The notes under the pieces: generated by a model
Database searches by the model: none
Told to the model about the DNA's origin: nothing
Seen by the model: only the letters and a program-made list of their open reading frames with translations
Made by a program: the position numbers and the translations under genes
Shown: positions 1 to 10,126 of the stretch, one piece after another
Position numbering within the stretch: position 1 is the stretch's first letter
Layout of the letters: every line of letters starts with the position of its first letter
Assembly: GCA_002049455.2 (NCBI GenBank)
Contig: KV918813.1
Location: 62,001-126,000, forward strand
Reading direction: 5' to 3'
DNA length: 64,000 bases
Source of the DNA: Porphyra umbilicalis
Lineage: Eukaryota; Rhodophyta; Bangiophyceae; Bangiales; Bangiaceae

Positions 1-1
1 G

Positions 2-826
2 GCGGATGCAGCGGACGACCTCAACGCCGTCCGGTCGAGGGCGCTGACCACGGTGGTAGGTTCGCCTGAGGTCTTGGAAGATCCCTTCTTTGCTCTTCCT
101 GGCGACGACGCGGCCATGTCTGTCGTGCTACCTCTCGGCAGGGTGGCGTTCGTACGGTGGTTGGCGTCCGCCCTGCAGGCGGCCCAAGTCGAGGTTTTAG
201 TTTGTGCAGAGAAAGCCGGGGCGCATCATGTGGTGAGCACCACACCACTGGCGGAGGACGGGCAGGTGAAGCTGTGCGTCGCGCTTCTCTTCCTCGCTGT
301 CCGCGCGCGGTTGTGGCCGTGGAGCGTTTTAAGACTCTTGGCGCAGGACGAAGCCCCGCTGCCCTAGCGCCTGGCGGCGACCAAGCGACTGCCCTCGTGC
401 GTTTGGGCGGCGCGCTATCTATCGCCTCAAGACGCTAGTGCGGCACTGGACGTGGTCGAGCGCGCCGGTCGGCAGCTGTTGGCGGCAGAGGCGACTACCA
501 AGTGCACGGTGCGGCACATGAACACAATCCAATTTCAGCTTCGGGCGCCTCACCTGCGGAATGCGCGCACGCCGGATGAGCGGGAGCTGTGCCTAGTGCA
601 CCCACCGTATCGCCCCGCCTCCCCCTCGATGCTGGCCACCCATGGCGTGGTCATCCCGCTCCGGCACGTGACGCCGACGAAGAGTGTCGTCGCGCCCTTC
701 TTGTCGTACAACGACCATCTACCTGACCAACAACCCGCGGCTGTCGTGGAGGCCGCGCGGTCGACGGACATGGGGTTCTGTGGCATCGGGCTCTTACGAC
801 GCCCGGGGACCTCATTTCCTTGCTAG
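2..826 (+). pseudogene. Unrecognised ORF with one in-frame TAG, 5' end outside the window
   Basis: One reading frame is open from the window edge to 826 except for a single TAG at 365-367. Sequence on both sides of that stop has the same protein-like character. The product is mixed alpha/beta in composition and not low complexity. I recognise no domain. It is followed by further disrupted ORFs on the same strand, so it is probably the left-cut part of a decayed multi-ORF element. Reading the TAG as a sense codon would give about 275 residues. Confidence 0.35.
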
Positions 827-894
827 CAGAGTGGCAGCAGGTATGTGGATCACCCCCCTTTTGGTAGAGGACGCCCGGCGAGGTCTTCTATGAC

Positions 895-1499
895 TTGGCG
901 GATTGGCTTCTGCCTTCGCAGACTGCGCAGGAGGAGGACCTTATGATGAAGAGCCTCTCCTTCTGTGTTTTTTCGTCCGCCGTCCTGGCCCTCGACGGCC
1001 GGTTCCAGATGGACCGGGACCGAATCACCTGGGACGCTGTGGTGGAGTGGCCTGGGGACGGGAGCCGCGACGTTGTCCAGTTGAAGGCACGCACGGCGGT
1101 TGTGCCAATTCTCCTGGACCTGCGACGACAGGCACCGCCTTTGCGACGGGAAGGGCGTCGCCGGTCACGCTGCTGGTCTTCGTTTCCGGGACCAAGGAGG
1201 GCGACAGTGACGGTGTCTACCCGTGGCAACCCTTGTATAGGGTAACCGTGCCGGCGGATGGCGTTTGTACCCTGGCGCCGCGCGGGGGGGGGCAGTGGCT
1301 TTGGCCCAGCGAGCAGATGGTCCATTTAGGCGACTACTCCTCGCGGCGCATTGGTTTTTCCTGTGTGCGGGGTATCACTGTGGGGGTACGCGCAGTGTCG
1401 CCCAGGGACAATCCGTTGGCATATGACGGCGACCGTGGGAATTTATTAGTCGCTTCTGCCGAGTCGGTGGGGCCGGGGCAGGAGGAGGGGGCGGAGTGA
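895..1499 (+). pseudogene. Unrecognised frameshifted ORF
   Basis: The coding signal runs in one frame from 895 to about 1130 (contains FQMDRDRITWDAVVEW) and continues in another frame from about 1140 to a TGA at 1499 (contains YRVTVPADGVCTL and EQMVHLGDYSSR). The two halves read like a single beta-rich protein split by a small indel. No family is recognised. It lies just downstream of another interrupted ORF on the same strand, suggesting a degraded element rather than a host gene. Confidence 0.3.
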
Positions 1500-1682
1500 T
1501 AGTTTTTGTCGTCCCTGTTTTTTTGTTTGTGTCTATGCCGAGTGGTTAACCGATCCGAACAGTAACAGGACTCGGCCCAAACGTGCTGAACACGGGGGTG
1601 CTCCGGCGACTCCCGGACCGACGCGAAAAGCTGCACGAAGGGTTGAGGCTCATGTGTGGGCTCACCGTTTTGAGCAGCACGG

Positions 1683-2126
1683 TCACCCCCCTCTCCCGTC
1701 GCCAAGGCGGCGGCGACCGAGACGGGCACGGTCGACGTGACGGAAGGGGTGCTCGACGTCGCCTTTTCGTCGGTCGTGCAATATGTGGTGGTCACGGCCA
1801 TTGAGGTGGAGGTGGCGGGGAGCGTACCACCGACGCCAGACGTGCCCCTCCCGCCCCTGGTCCCGGCCGACCACTTTGCTCACGCGGTAATTGGGGACAT
1901 CCCAAGGATTATCGACGTCGACGGCGACTGGCAGCAGGAGGTGGTGCTGACGTACTTTGGCTCCCACACCCACCGCTTTGTCGACGGGGTGGCCGACTCG
2001 CTCGTGCGGGCGACGTGGTTCAACAAAGACACCGAGGTGGTGCTCCAGGAGGAGCTTTCCATCCTCACGACGCTGCCGCTCGGCAGCACTAAAGTCTGTG
2101 GAGAGGGACCGCGGCGGAGAAGGTGA
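1683..2126 (+). pseudogene. Unrecognised small ORF of the same decayed region
   Basis: The frame is open from about 1683; the first ATG is at 1737 and the stop is at 2124-2126. The product is 130-150 residues with alternating hydrophobic segments (VVQYVVVTAIEVEVAG, QQEVVLTYFGSHTHRFVDGV). I recognise no domain. A further short ORF (2274-2489, 71 aa, Ala-rich helix) follows on the same strand. Whether these belong to one element is inference from strand and spacing only. Confidence 0.3.
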
Positions 2127-2273
2127 AGGGGTGTGGGCGGGTGTGTATAACTGGCTGCAGTGGCAGTCAACTGAACAACAGGGCGACCGTCGAAACCTAC
2201 AACCGCGCTCCCAGGCTTTTCCCACCCTGTTCTCTCCTCCGTGCGGACGCCTTAGTACAACTCCTACTCAGCA

Positions 2274-2489
2274 ATGGGCGGCCGCCGCCCCTGCGCCAAG
2301 GACGTGACCAACTGGCGCTCTGGGCTGGCCCGCGCAAAGGCCCAGACGGCGGCGTTTTACGTGGCGCTGGCGGCGGCCACGGCCTGCACCACTGCAGTGG
2401 GCAAGGCGGCGTCGGGCGAGCGCTTCCGTCTGGCGCTGGGGCAGCTGCAAAGCACCGCGGCGGCTTTGGAGGAGTTTCGACTTCAATAG
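2274..2489 (+). CDS. Short Ala-rich ORF, function unknown
   Basis: A 71-residue ORF predicted as one or two amphipathic helices (KDVTNWRSGLARAKAQTAAF onward). It has no recognised family and sits at the end of the decayed series of ORFs that starts at the window edge. It may be the last ORF of that element or a chance open frame. Confidence 0.2.
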   Translation: MGGRRPCAKDVTNWRSGLARAKAQTAAFYVALAAATACTTAVGKAASGERFRLALGQLQSTAAALEEFRLQ

Positions 2490-4343
2490 GTAAAAGTGGC
2501 GGATGCGGATGGTGATCCACTTTTTCTGGGAAGCACAATAAGACGCCGTGTTCGAGGGGTGCGTATCAAGTCGTGAGCGGAGTCTGGAGATGCTGGAAAA
2601 GTACCTGTATGCCACAGTTGTCTGCCGGTCTGCCCGACTGTGTCACACGTACTTCCAGCCGCAGGATCCCTTCCACAAGCGGCGATCGGCAATGGCTGAG
2701 GGAATGAGATTTCCCATTCCACGAAGTTCTTCGACGAGTGCCAAAGAATGCACAGGACTTCAAACGGTTATCTTATGAGAGCTAAAGACGTCTTTTGGCC
2801 GTGGGATAACCCATGAGAGGGAAAGAGGTCGCCTGCCCAGAAGGAATGGCATCTTTATTGTTCGCCAAATGGGCGACTCTCACCGACCTTCCTTTCAGAA
2901 TGTCGGTTGATGTCTGGAGCGCAGGGATAGAAAAAGGCCTCGGGTGGCGACGTCAGGTGCTACCCCCCAGCACTCGCGAGGCGCTACGTGTTGTGCGACG
3001 ACACTGACAGCGGCGCCAGCCCCTTGGTGCTTCCGCTTGCCCTGCCAGCAGGGCATGCACAGCAGGGCATGCAGCAGGGCATGCCCTGCTGGTGTCTCGT
3101 TTCGGACGTTCGATCGCAGTCCAGTGGACGCGGAGGGACGTACGACCTTCCACGCGTGCGCCCCCCCCCGTCCCTTCCCGCAGGGTACCACGGGTGCGCT
3201 TCTCTCTCAGTGCCGTCTTTCGCACCGGCGCTCCTGGTCGTTTCCACACCGCGCCTGCTCTTGCTGTACTCTACCCCGTCTATCGCCCTGACGTCACAAG
3301 GTCTCCTTTGTTGCCTGCTGTATTTCGTGTACGGTTCCTCCTCCCCCCCGTTTCTTTTCTTGCTTGCTCTTGGTGCTCGCTGTTCCGCCCCCCTCGCTCT
3401 TGTGGTCGCTTGCTGTTACCGTGCCGTGTTCCTTATTTTGTTTTCCATTCCCCTCTCTCCTCTGCCCCCACCCCCGTCCCTCCCTGCCCCATTACCTCCT
3501 AGGATTTGTCGGGCTCTGCTCGAGGGGATCTTTGCCTCTCCTCCTGACCAGCTGTCACCCGCCCGACAAGCTCCCTCCCCCAGCGCTGGCCCCTGCTCGT
3601 CATCACCCGCTCCTGACGGCTGTATTTGGCGCTCATCATATCACTCTTAGAGACTGCAAGGGGGGCGAGCAGGGGCGTTGGTTGGGTGAGGGGCACCGAT
3701 ATGGACAGGGTGTGCAGGGGCGGTTGGAGGGGGTTGGATAGCGAGTGAGGCCGAGGTGGGCGGAGGGGGACGGCGTCCGCGGGTTGAAGAGGAAGGGGGG
3801 GGGCTAGGGTAGGTGGGCAGGGCTGAGATGGGCGGGGGGCGATTGAGGTGAGCGAGGGTGGGCGGGCGCGGTTGGCGGGGATGGGCGGGGGTGGGCGGCG
3901 GGGCGTGGTGGGAGCAAGTCGGGTGGCGCTTAGCTTGTATGATAGCGAGGACACTGTAAATTTGGCTATCTGTTATTACCACCCACGAAGAAGCTGGAAA
4001 GATCAGCCTGCGACGTCCCCAGTTTTTCATGCCGCGATCTCCACAGGGATATGACCGGAGCGGCACGCGCAAAAACGTCACTCGAGGTCGCGAACAGAGA
4101 ACCTGCGACGTCTTGCTTGCGATCCCCACCGAGGCTGTTCCTCCAAATTCTTGAAGTCCTGTGCGGTTCATCCCGAGCGGAGAGGAGGCTTCCCGGCGGC
4201 TCACTCACTCCGGCAGGTTTGGGAAATACTCATACTCGGAGGTCTGATAGTCTGTCGCACTGTCAGCCAATACTCAGTGGCTAGATTAGAGCCGAATACC
4301 GTACTCGCGGTCAAAACTGATACCCTTGGTGAGGCCTGCTTTT
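2490..4343. other. Intergenic, no gene recognised; strand-asymmetric low complexity
   Basis: No convincing gene. From about 3130 to 3640 the plus strand is strongly pyrimidine-rich, and from about 3655 to 3910 it switches to G/purine-rich. An inverted repeat with 14-bp arms (3045-3058 and 3079-3092) encloses tandem copies of the motif CAGCAGGGCATG. The remainder is featureless to me. Confidence 0.4.
3045..3092. repeat. Inverted repeat with internal CAGCAGGGCATG copies
   Basis: Perfect 14-bp arms, 3045-3058 (CCAGCAGGGCATGC) and 3079-3092, separated by 20 bp that contain further copies of the CAGCAGGGCATG motif. The whole could form a hairpin. No function can be assigned. Confidence 0.7.
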
Positions 4344-4450
4344 AATCACGCCCTAATCTCGTCGGCACCACGCCACAACGAGTTTTTTGGACGGAATACG
4401 AGCAAACACTCACAGCGCGCGAGCACGAGCCTCGTTATCAACGAGCGTTT
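4344..4450 (+). repeat. Dispersed 107-bp repeat, copy 1
   Basis: This segment starts AATCACGCCCTAATCTCGTC and is found again at 33,464-33,570, in the same orientation and with scattered mismatches. It includes the recurring words AACGAG and CGAGC. The flanks differ, so it is a dispersed family, probably a fragment of an unidentified transposon. Confidence 0.65.
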
Positions 4451-4664
4451 AGAGCATTATTAACAATGAGATGCTATCCCCATATTCAAGCCAGGTTGCA
4501 CAACGTGTCCCATTAAGCACCTGAAGTCCGATGTAACACCACTTTTTAGACGAAGAGGCCCTTTCTTTGTTCGGGCCATGGAAATCGAACTACCTACTTG
4601 ATTCTGGCTTCCGCTGACCAAGAATAGCTGTGCGGCTATCGCTTTTCTATTTCGAGTCGGAATA

Positions 4665-5292
4665 TGGTGCGTGTCCCAAAAATGAGACATCGCGGTTTTT
4701 TCTTTTTTTCTCGGCCCACTGGCCTTCTGCAACGGTCCGATAATGTAATGTGACCCACTCGGTCCCACTGTGCTTCCAGAACAGCCCCTGACAGTGTTAG
4801 CAGAGGCGGCACATCCTGACGTGTCATGGGGGGAAGTGTCATTCCTTGTAACTTCGACAGGTGACAATCGCGCAGCCCAATCAAATGCACAGATACTAGA
4901 GCAGGCATGTGCTGACAATTTGTGCACGAAGAAAAGGGCACCACCTTACCAATAAAATCGTGAAAATGACCCCCATGTAGCCCCCTGTGAGGAAAACAGG
5001 ATTTGGGACACCCCTCATCGAAGCTCCAGTTAGCACATGAGCTTTGGCGTTGCAAACCTTTAACCCCAACAACCTGAAAAAGACTGGCTCCAAGATCGGG
5101 GCTGTCTGAGAGGTCCACAGAACAGGGCCCACAGGCGGGTATTAAGGAGTTGTCAGCCAAGCACGCGTCGGGAGAGGCTCTTTCCATGGAGGCCAGTCGA
5201 GAATTTTCTCGTACCCCACGCCGCCTGCCCCCGTGCAGTGATGTGTCAGTCCTTCAGAAAACGCGCATGCCTCATTTTTGGGACACGCACCA
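4665..5292 (+). mobile_element. 628-bp non-autonomous DNA transposon (TA-flanked MITE), copy 1
   Basis: The element begins TGGTGCGTGTCCCAAAAATG and ends with the inverted complement. It is flanked on both sides by TA (4663-4664 and 5293-5294), as expected for Tc1/mariner-type insertion. A near-identical copy of exactly the same length is at 36,000-36,627, also TA-flanked. It has no coding capacity, so mobilisation would need a transposase supplied in trans. The superfamily is assigned from the TA duplication only. Confidence 0.8.
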
Positions 5293-5294
5293 TA

Positions 5295-6223
5295 GCTTTT
5301 AGGATAGCCGAGGCTATCTCACGGGGGCCTCTGATTGGCCCATGTGATGGATCAACGACCCGTTTCACAGCAAATAGTAGCACGTGGCTGCAACGTGTGC
5401 GCCACGTCTGCAAGATTGACTGCCAGTTTCTTCTGGGCAGAGGTGGTGGGAACGTCCGCAAGTGCTGTCGTGCATGGCAATGGTCCTACAGTGACGTCCT
5501 TCTATGCGTGGTCGTCATCAAGTGCTGCACATTTTGACCTGTTTCTTTGTCCGTCTGCCGACGAGCGTTCTCTGCACCTTCGTTATGGTTGATACGGCTG
5601 CTCACCACAGTTGTCATCTGCCGCTGCAGTGAATCAAGTCCTGGCAGAAAATATCGTCTTGATCGGGCCCAGACAAGGCCTGGTGTAAGGAAACCTGCGG
5701 GTACTTAGGCTCATGACAGCACAGCAGCCAACCGCTGACGTACATGTGGCTGTCTAAGGACGCGGACTTGGTTGTACAATGGAATAGCCGATAGCGATAG
5801 CCTGAGTTGTTGGCAATGCTCTTACGAGCGATTTTGGGGAAAAACGGGCTCGTGCACTGCGCAGTGGCGCTCGCCGCGGCGGCCCCGCAGCGCACTCCCC
5901 TTGCACCATAAGGAGCGACGCCGCTGCGCTTCCCCTGCGGCGCCTTGGTCGGTACGTCAGCTATGTTTCCGTCTTCCAACGGACAAACAGCATCTACCGA
6001 CTCCCAGGCCGTGTGTAAAGCACCCTCTCCTGGCCATGCAGCCTCTCTTTCATCCGGGCGGAACGCGTCAAAAAAAAAAAATCAATGGACAGTGGACGAG
6101 CACTGCACGGGCACGGAAAGCTGTACAGCCGACGCCCTCGGCGGAGATCACCCCGCATCTGACGCCCCATACGACTGGTCACCCCCAACGGCCCCGTCGA
6201 CGCGGCACCCGCGGCGCCACTGC
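5295..6223. other. Intergenic, nothing recognised
   Basis: Lies between the MITE and the 3' end of the SANT/Myb-like gene. No frame shows a recognisable domain. A short poly-A run occurs near 6070-6081 on the plus strand. Confidence 0.35.
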
Positions 6224-8247
6224 CTACGCCGCGCCCCCAGACTCGTCTCTGCCAGAGGTGCTGTCCGCCACGTACCAGACGGGCGCCTCGCCGGGGTGCA
6301 TCGCCGGGCGCGCGCCCGCTGCGTCGCTGCCAGAGGCACTCCTCATCGCGTACGAGGGGGCTGACTTGCGGCGACGCGCCGCCGGCGGCGCGCCCGCCGC
6401 GTCGCCAGCGTCGGCGCCCGCGCTGCCCGCGTCCGACAACCCGTCGTCGGTGGCGGTAGCCCCCCCCCGGCCGCCCCCTCCCCGTTGGACGACGCGCTCA
6501 CCGCCGCCGCCGCCCCGCCGCCGCCGCTGTCGACCGCCTCCCCCCCCGCGCCACCACCACCCGCCGCGCGGGCACGTTGACGGAGCCGCCCCAGCCGCTG
6601 GCGGGCCCCCCCATGGGACACCCGCACGCCGCTCGTCGCGAGCCACCCCCGCACCGACGCGCCCCCGTGGCGGGTGCCCCAGTCGAGGAGGCTCGCCTCC
6701 TCCGCGGGCGTCCACCAGTGTCGCGCGCGGCGGCGCGTCGACGCGGGGGGCGGGGGCGACGGCCGGCCGCCATCGGGGTTGCCGCCGACGCGCGCCGCCG
6801 CGCGCACCTGCTTGATGCGCACGTGGATGGCGGCGGCGGTGCGCGGCTCGGCGAGGCGCGCGCCAATCTCCTCACACACCGCCGCCGTGATGCGCAGCTG
6901 CCGGCGGGCATAGGCGGCGACGAGCCCAGCGTCGGCGGGCGACCACGGACGCCGCGAGAGGCGCGCCGCTGCCAGCGTCTCGCGGTCCGTGCCACTCTCG
7001 CCCCCATCCTCGTCCGAGGTGGACGGCGCCCGTCGCGGCAGGCCGGGCTCGCGAGGCGTCGGCCGCGCCGCTGGGGCGGCAGAGGAGGCGGCCGCCGCCG
7101 CGGGCGTCTGCGATGCGGCGGCCGCGGTAGCAACGGGCGGGGTGCTCGCCGTGCCGTCCCTGCGGCCGCGTTTGAGGCCGCGCCCGCCCCCCCGCGCCGC
7201 CCGCCCTTGTGCGACGGCGAGGCGGGCGGACCAGCGCGCCGCCGCTACCGGGGGGTGGTCTTTGGCCAGCGCCCGCGCGCGCACGTGCACCTCCTCGGCC
7301 GAGTGGGTGCCACGCAGACGGGCGGCGAGCAGCGGCCAGTGGCCCCACATCGACTCGGTCGACAGCGCACCGACGAGCGTGGCCGTGTCGGTGGCCGTCC
7401 ATGGCGCGCCCGCGGGGGGGTGGCCGTCGAGGGGGGAGAGGGAGGAAGGGGGGCGGACTTGCCTGAACCAGTCGCCGCCCCGTCGCCGTGCCGGTCGTTG
7501 CGAAAGAGCTCGCGGCGCAGTTTCAGACCGGGGGGACCGTCGTCATACGCACGACGGGGGCGGCCGTCGCCCGACCGGCCACCCGTCAATGGGCTCATTG
7601 GCGGCGGGCCGTTGGCCGCCGCATCTCGCCCGGTCGCGCGCCGGTCACCGCTACCGCCGCCGCCGCCGCCGCATCGGCTGGAAACGCAGGCCGTTCCTCC
7701 CACTGCCGCAACGCCGCCATCGCCCGCCCCCGCCCCCGCTGCCTCCACCGCCGCCGACGCCCGGAACAGCACCGCCGCTTGCGCGGCGGCCAACACGGGC
7801 AGGTCCGCCTCGGCGCGCGGCAAGAGCGTCGGCGCCAGCCGGAGCGTCATCACCCCCCCCCCGCCCCCCCCCCCCCCCAAACGCCCCGCCCCCATCCCCC
7901 ACGACCGCCCCCGCGGCGCGCAAGTCCGCCTCAAACGCCGCCACCGCCGACCGCACCGCCCGCAAATCGTCTGCCGGCGTCGTCCGCCGCTCCGCGTCGT
8001 GCCGCCGCCACGCTTGCCACGCCTCGAGGTGCGCGCCCGCCGCCGACGCGGCGGCCACGGCCGCGCGTGCGACCGCCACCGCCGCCCACTCGGCGGGCGT
8101 GCGGGCGGGCAGGGGCGCCACCGCGTACGCGGGGGGGGAACCGTGCACGAGCCGCGCCGCGCGGAGCGTCGTCCACAGGCCCGTTACGAGCGACCGCACC
8201 GCCGCCACGTCGACGGGGGGGCGGGGTGGCGGCGGTGGCTCGTCCAT
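6224..8247 (-). CDS. SANT/Myb-like multi-repeat nuclear protein, frameshifted at homopolymers
   Basis: Coding begins at MDEPPPPPRPPVDVAAVRSL (8247). An alpha-helical N-terminal region is followed by three tryptophan-anchored, Myb/SANT-like helical repeats: one at about 7270-7410 (WTATDTATLV, MWGHWPLLAARL), one at about 6780-6950 (RPWSPADAGLVAAY) and one at about 6560-6720 (HWWTPAEEASLLDW). These suggest a DNA- or chromatin-binding nuclear protein. The signal changes frame at the C-run near 7855-7877, again near 7440-7500 and probably at the C-run near 6465. No GT-AG intron explains the changes, so they look like homopolymer run-length errors or real lesions. The C-terminus is taken from the frame ending at 6224; without the last shift it would end at 6343. 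Confidence 0.55.
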
Positions 8248-8494
8248 GGTCGGGGCGAGGTTGGAAGACGCGGGGGGGTGGGGGGGTGGGAGGGGCTGGG
8301 GAGAGCAGAAAAGAAACCCAAAAAATGTGGGGCCCCACCAAAGAGCTTCTCAAGCGGACCCGGCAGAAGCGGAGTGTCGAGTAGCAACCTCGCAAGTGCC
8401 GAAAAAGAGAGGGGGCGCGCACGCGCGCACTGAGAGGTGGACCCGCACAGCTTGGAGTCGAGGCGCCTCCGTTCGGCATGCGCGGGGTCCGGAT

Positions 8495-8568
8495 CGGACT
8501 CGATCCGATCCGAATCGAGATGCCTTCGGAGCTCCGAAGGCATCTCGATTCGGATCGGATCGAGTCCG
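8495..8568. repeat. Perfect 74-bp palindrome
   Basis: Two 37-bp arms (8495-8531 and 8532-8568) are exact inverted complements with no spacer, centred on GGAGCTCC. It lies 4 bp from a second palindrome of identical length, upstream of the SANT/Myb-like gene start. It can extrude as a cruciform. Confidence 0.95.
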
Positions 8569-8572
8569 CGGA

Positions 8573-8646
8573 CTCGAGATTTCATCACTGCCAGATTTAG
8601 TAGAGCTCCGGAGCTCTACTAAATCTGGCGGTGATGAAATCTCGAG
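8573..8646. repeat. Second 74-bp palindrome (one mismatch)
   Basis: Arms 8573-8609 and 8610-8646 are inverted complements with one A/G mismatch and no spacer, starting and ending in CTCGAG. It is separated from the preceding 74-bp palindrome by only 4 bp (CGGA). The two share a GGAGCTC-type centre but differ in arm sequence. Confidence 0.95.
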
Positions 8647-8649
8647 CGG

Positions 8650-9174
8650 AGGACACCACTTTGCGGGAGGGACTCGACTGGCTGGCACCAGCGAGAGTTT
8701 GGCCGTCGCCGCGGTCGGGGCATCAGATGGAGACATGCGGCACCCGTCCCCGAAGCTACTCGACGTGGCTGCGCTAGCGATCATCCCACAGCCGCTTCCT
8801 CGTACGGAGAGGTCACTGTTGCAGCACTTTTCTACGTCGGCTCACAACGGCTGTCCGCACTGACCATACCGTTCGACTCTCCCCGCCCTGCACGCCCCAC
8901 CCATCGCCGCCCGTGCTGAGCGTATGGGAGGCCACAGGAGGGGCGCCAAACGAGACAAACAGGTTGCCAGACATAAGTGGTGACAGCGAGGCAGACGTCG
9001 ACGCCGCGACTTTGCGGAGGTGGAACAGGAGGTCGCGGGCGCTCGCGCGGCCGTCTCGCTCAGGCGGCGGAAGCGGCGCCACGCTGCGGTGCGTAAGGTA
9101 CAACCAAGGGCCGTAGGCGGCGCCGGTTAGGCCCTAGATAAAAACGTAGGCCGCGTCGGCGGTCTTGTTGATGA
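8650..9174. other. Intergenic, nothing recognised
   Basis: Presumed upstream region of the SANT/Myb-like gene. No gene with a recognisable domain on either strand. Confidence 0.35.
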
Positions 9175-9289
9175 TAGCCAGGGACACCAAAGGTGGACCT
9201 TTGAGAACGGAGCGGTCGAGGGCGCGAGGCGCGGGAAGGGGGAGTAACGGGGGGGGGGCACCTGTCTTCTTTTGATGGAAGCGCCGCGA
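9175..9289 (+). repeat. 115-bp repeat, uninterrupted copy
   Basis: This segment (TAGCCAGGGACACCAAAG through GGAAGCGCCGCGA) recurs at 18,545-19,544, where an 877-bp element splits it. This intact copy therefore shows the empty insertion site and confirms the 8-bp duplication CACCAAAG. Both copies contain a run of G. Confidence 0.85.
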
Positions 9290-9692
9290 CTGCGGCACGT
9301 GGGGGTTGGTCGGGCAGACTGCGGCAGTGGTGTTGGTGTTTGGGTTCCCCTGTTGGACGGACACCGTTCAGCCAGCGACAAGGACGAGCCGTTTGGTGCG
9401 GACGCTCACCCCCATGCCGTGTGAGTGCCGCGTTGTGACGTGCTGGACGCCAGGGCGGACGGACGTCGTGCTGCAAACCGTCTTGGGCAGTCATTGCTGG
9501 CTCAGGATTTCAAACGGATGATGCGGCTCTGTCGCCGCCAGCTGGCATGTCTGCTGGGAGAGCGCAGGATAACAAGAGAGGAGAAGAGACGCCGATCTTA
9601 GCTCATCATCCCCTTCACGTTGTGATTTTCTCCTTCCTCCCGTGCCGCCAGCCTTCTCACCAAGCGACGGCCTTGCCGCGACGTGCCTCACA

Positions 9693-9853
9693 CCCGGTCC
9701 GGGACACGCTCCGAGTTTGTGGCGCCGAGTTTGTGGCGCCGAGTTTGTGGCGCCGAGTTTGTGGCGCCACATGGCTTGGCCCAAAGCCATGTGGCACCAC
9801 ATTGTGTCGCAACCAACTCGGCGCCACAAACTCAGAGCGTGCCCCGGACCGGG
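9693..9853. mobile_element. Foldback/MITE-like element with nested hairpin and 14-bp tandem repeats
   Basis: Outer arms of about 38 bp begin CCCGGTCCGGG at 9693 and end at 9853, with two mismatches. The left side carries four exact tandem copies of GAGTTTGTGGCGCC (9713-9768). An inner hairpin pairs 9761-9777 with 9784-9800 (17 bp, one mismatch). A TCA triplet on each side may be a target duplication, but one or two extra bases make this tentative. Confidence 0.6.
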
Positions 9854-10126
9854 GTTCAGACGGCGGGAGCGTGAAGTCGAATGCCACAAGACGCAGTTTG
9901 CCCGCGAATACCTGACCTAGCACACATTCCACCCAGCCAATTTTGTGTTCGGCGGATTTTGCATGGACTGCACTGCAAGCGGCTGTCGCGCGACAGCCGA
10001 GGCGATCGCCTCGGCCTGCCCGCCGCGTCCCTCGAAGGGCGGCACTTGCCCATCACTCACCCTCGCCGCCGCCGCCCGCGCCCCGCCGGCCCCCGCGCGG
10101 CGCCATCGCACCCCCCCTCCACCGCC

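Noticed and set aside
1530-1620. Possible tRNA gene: ATGCCGAGTGGTTAACC resembles a tRNA A-box with D-arm
   Set aside because: No B-box (GGTTCGANNCC) or acceptor-stem pairing follows within 100 bp.
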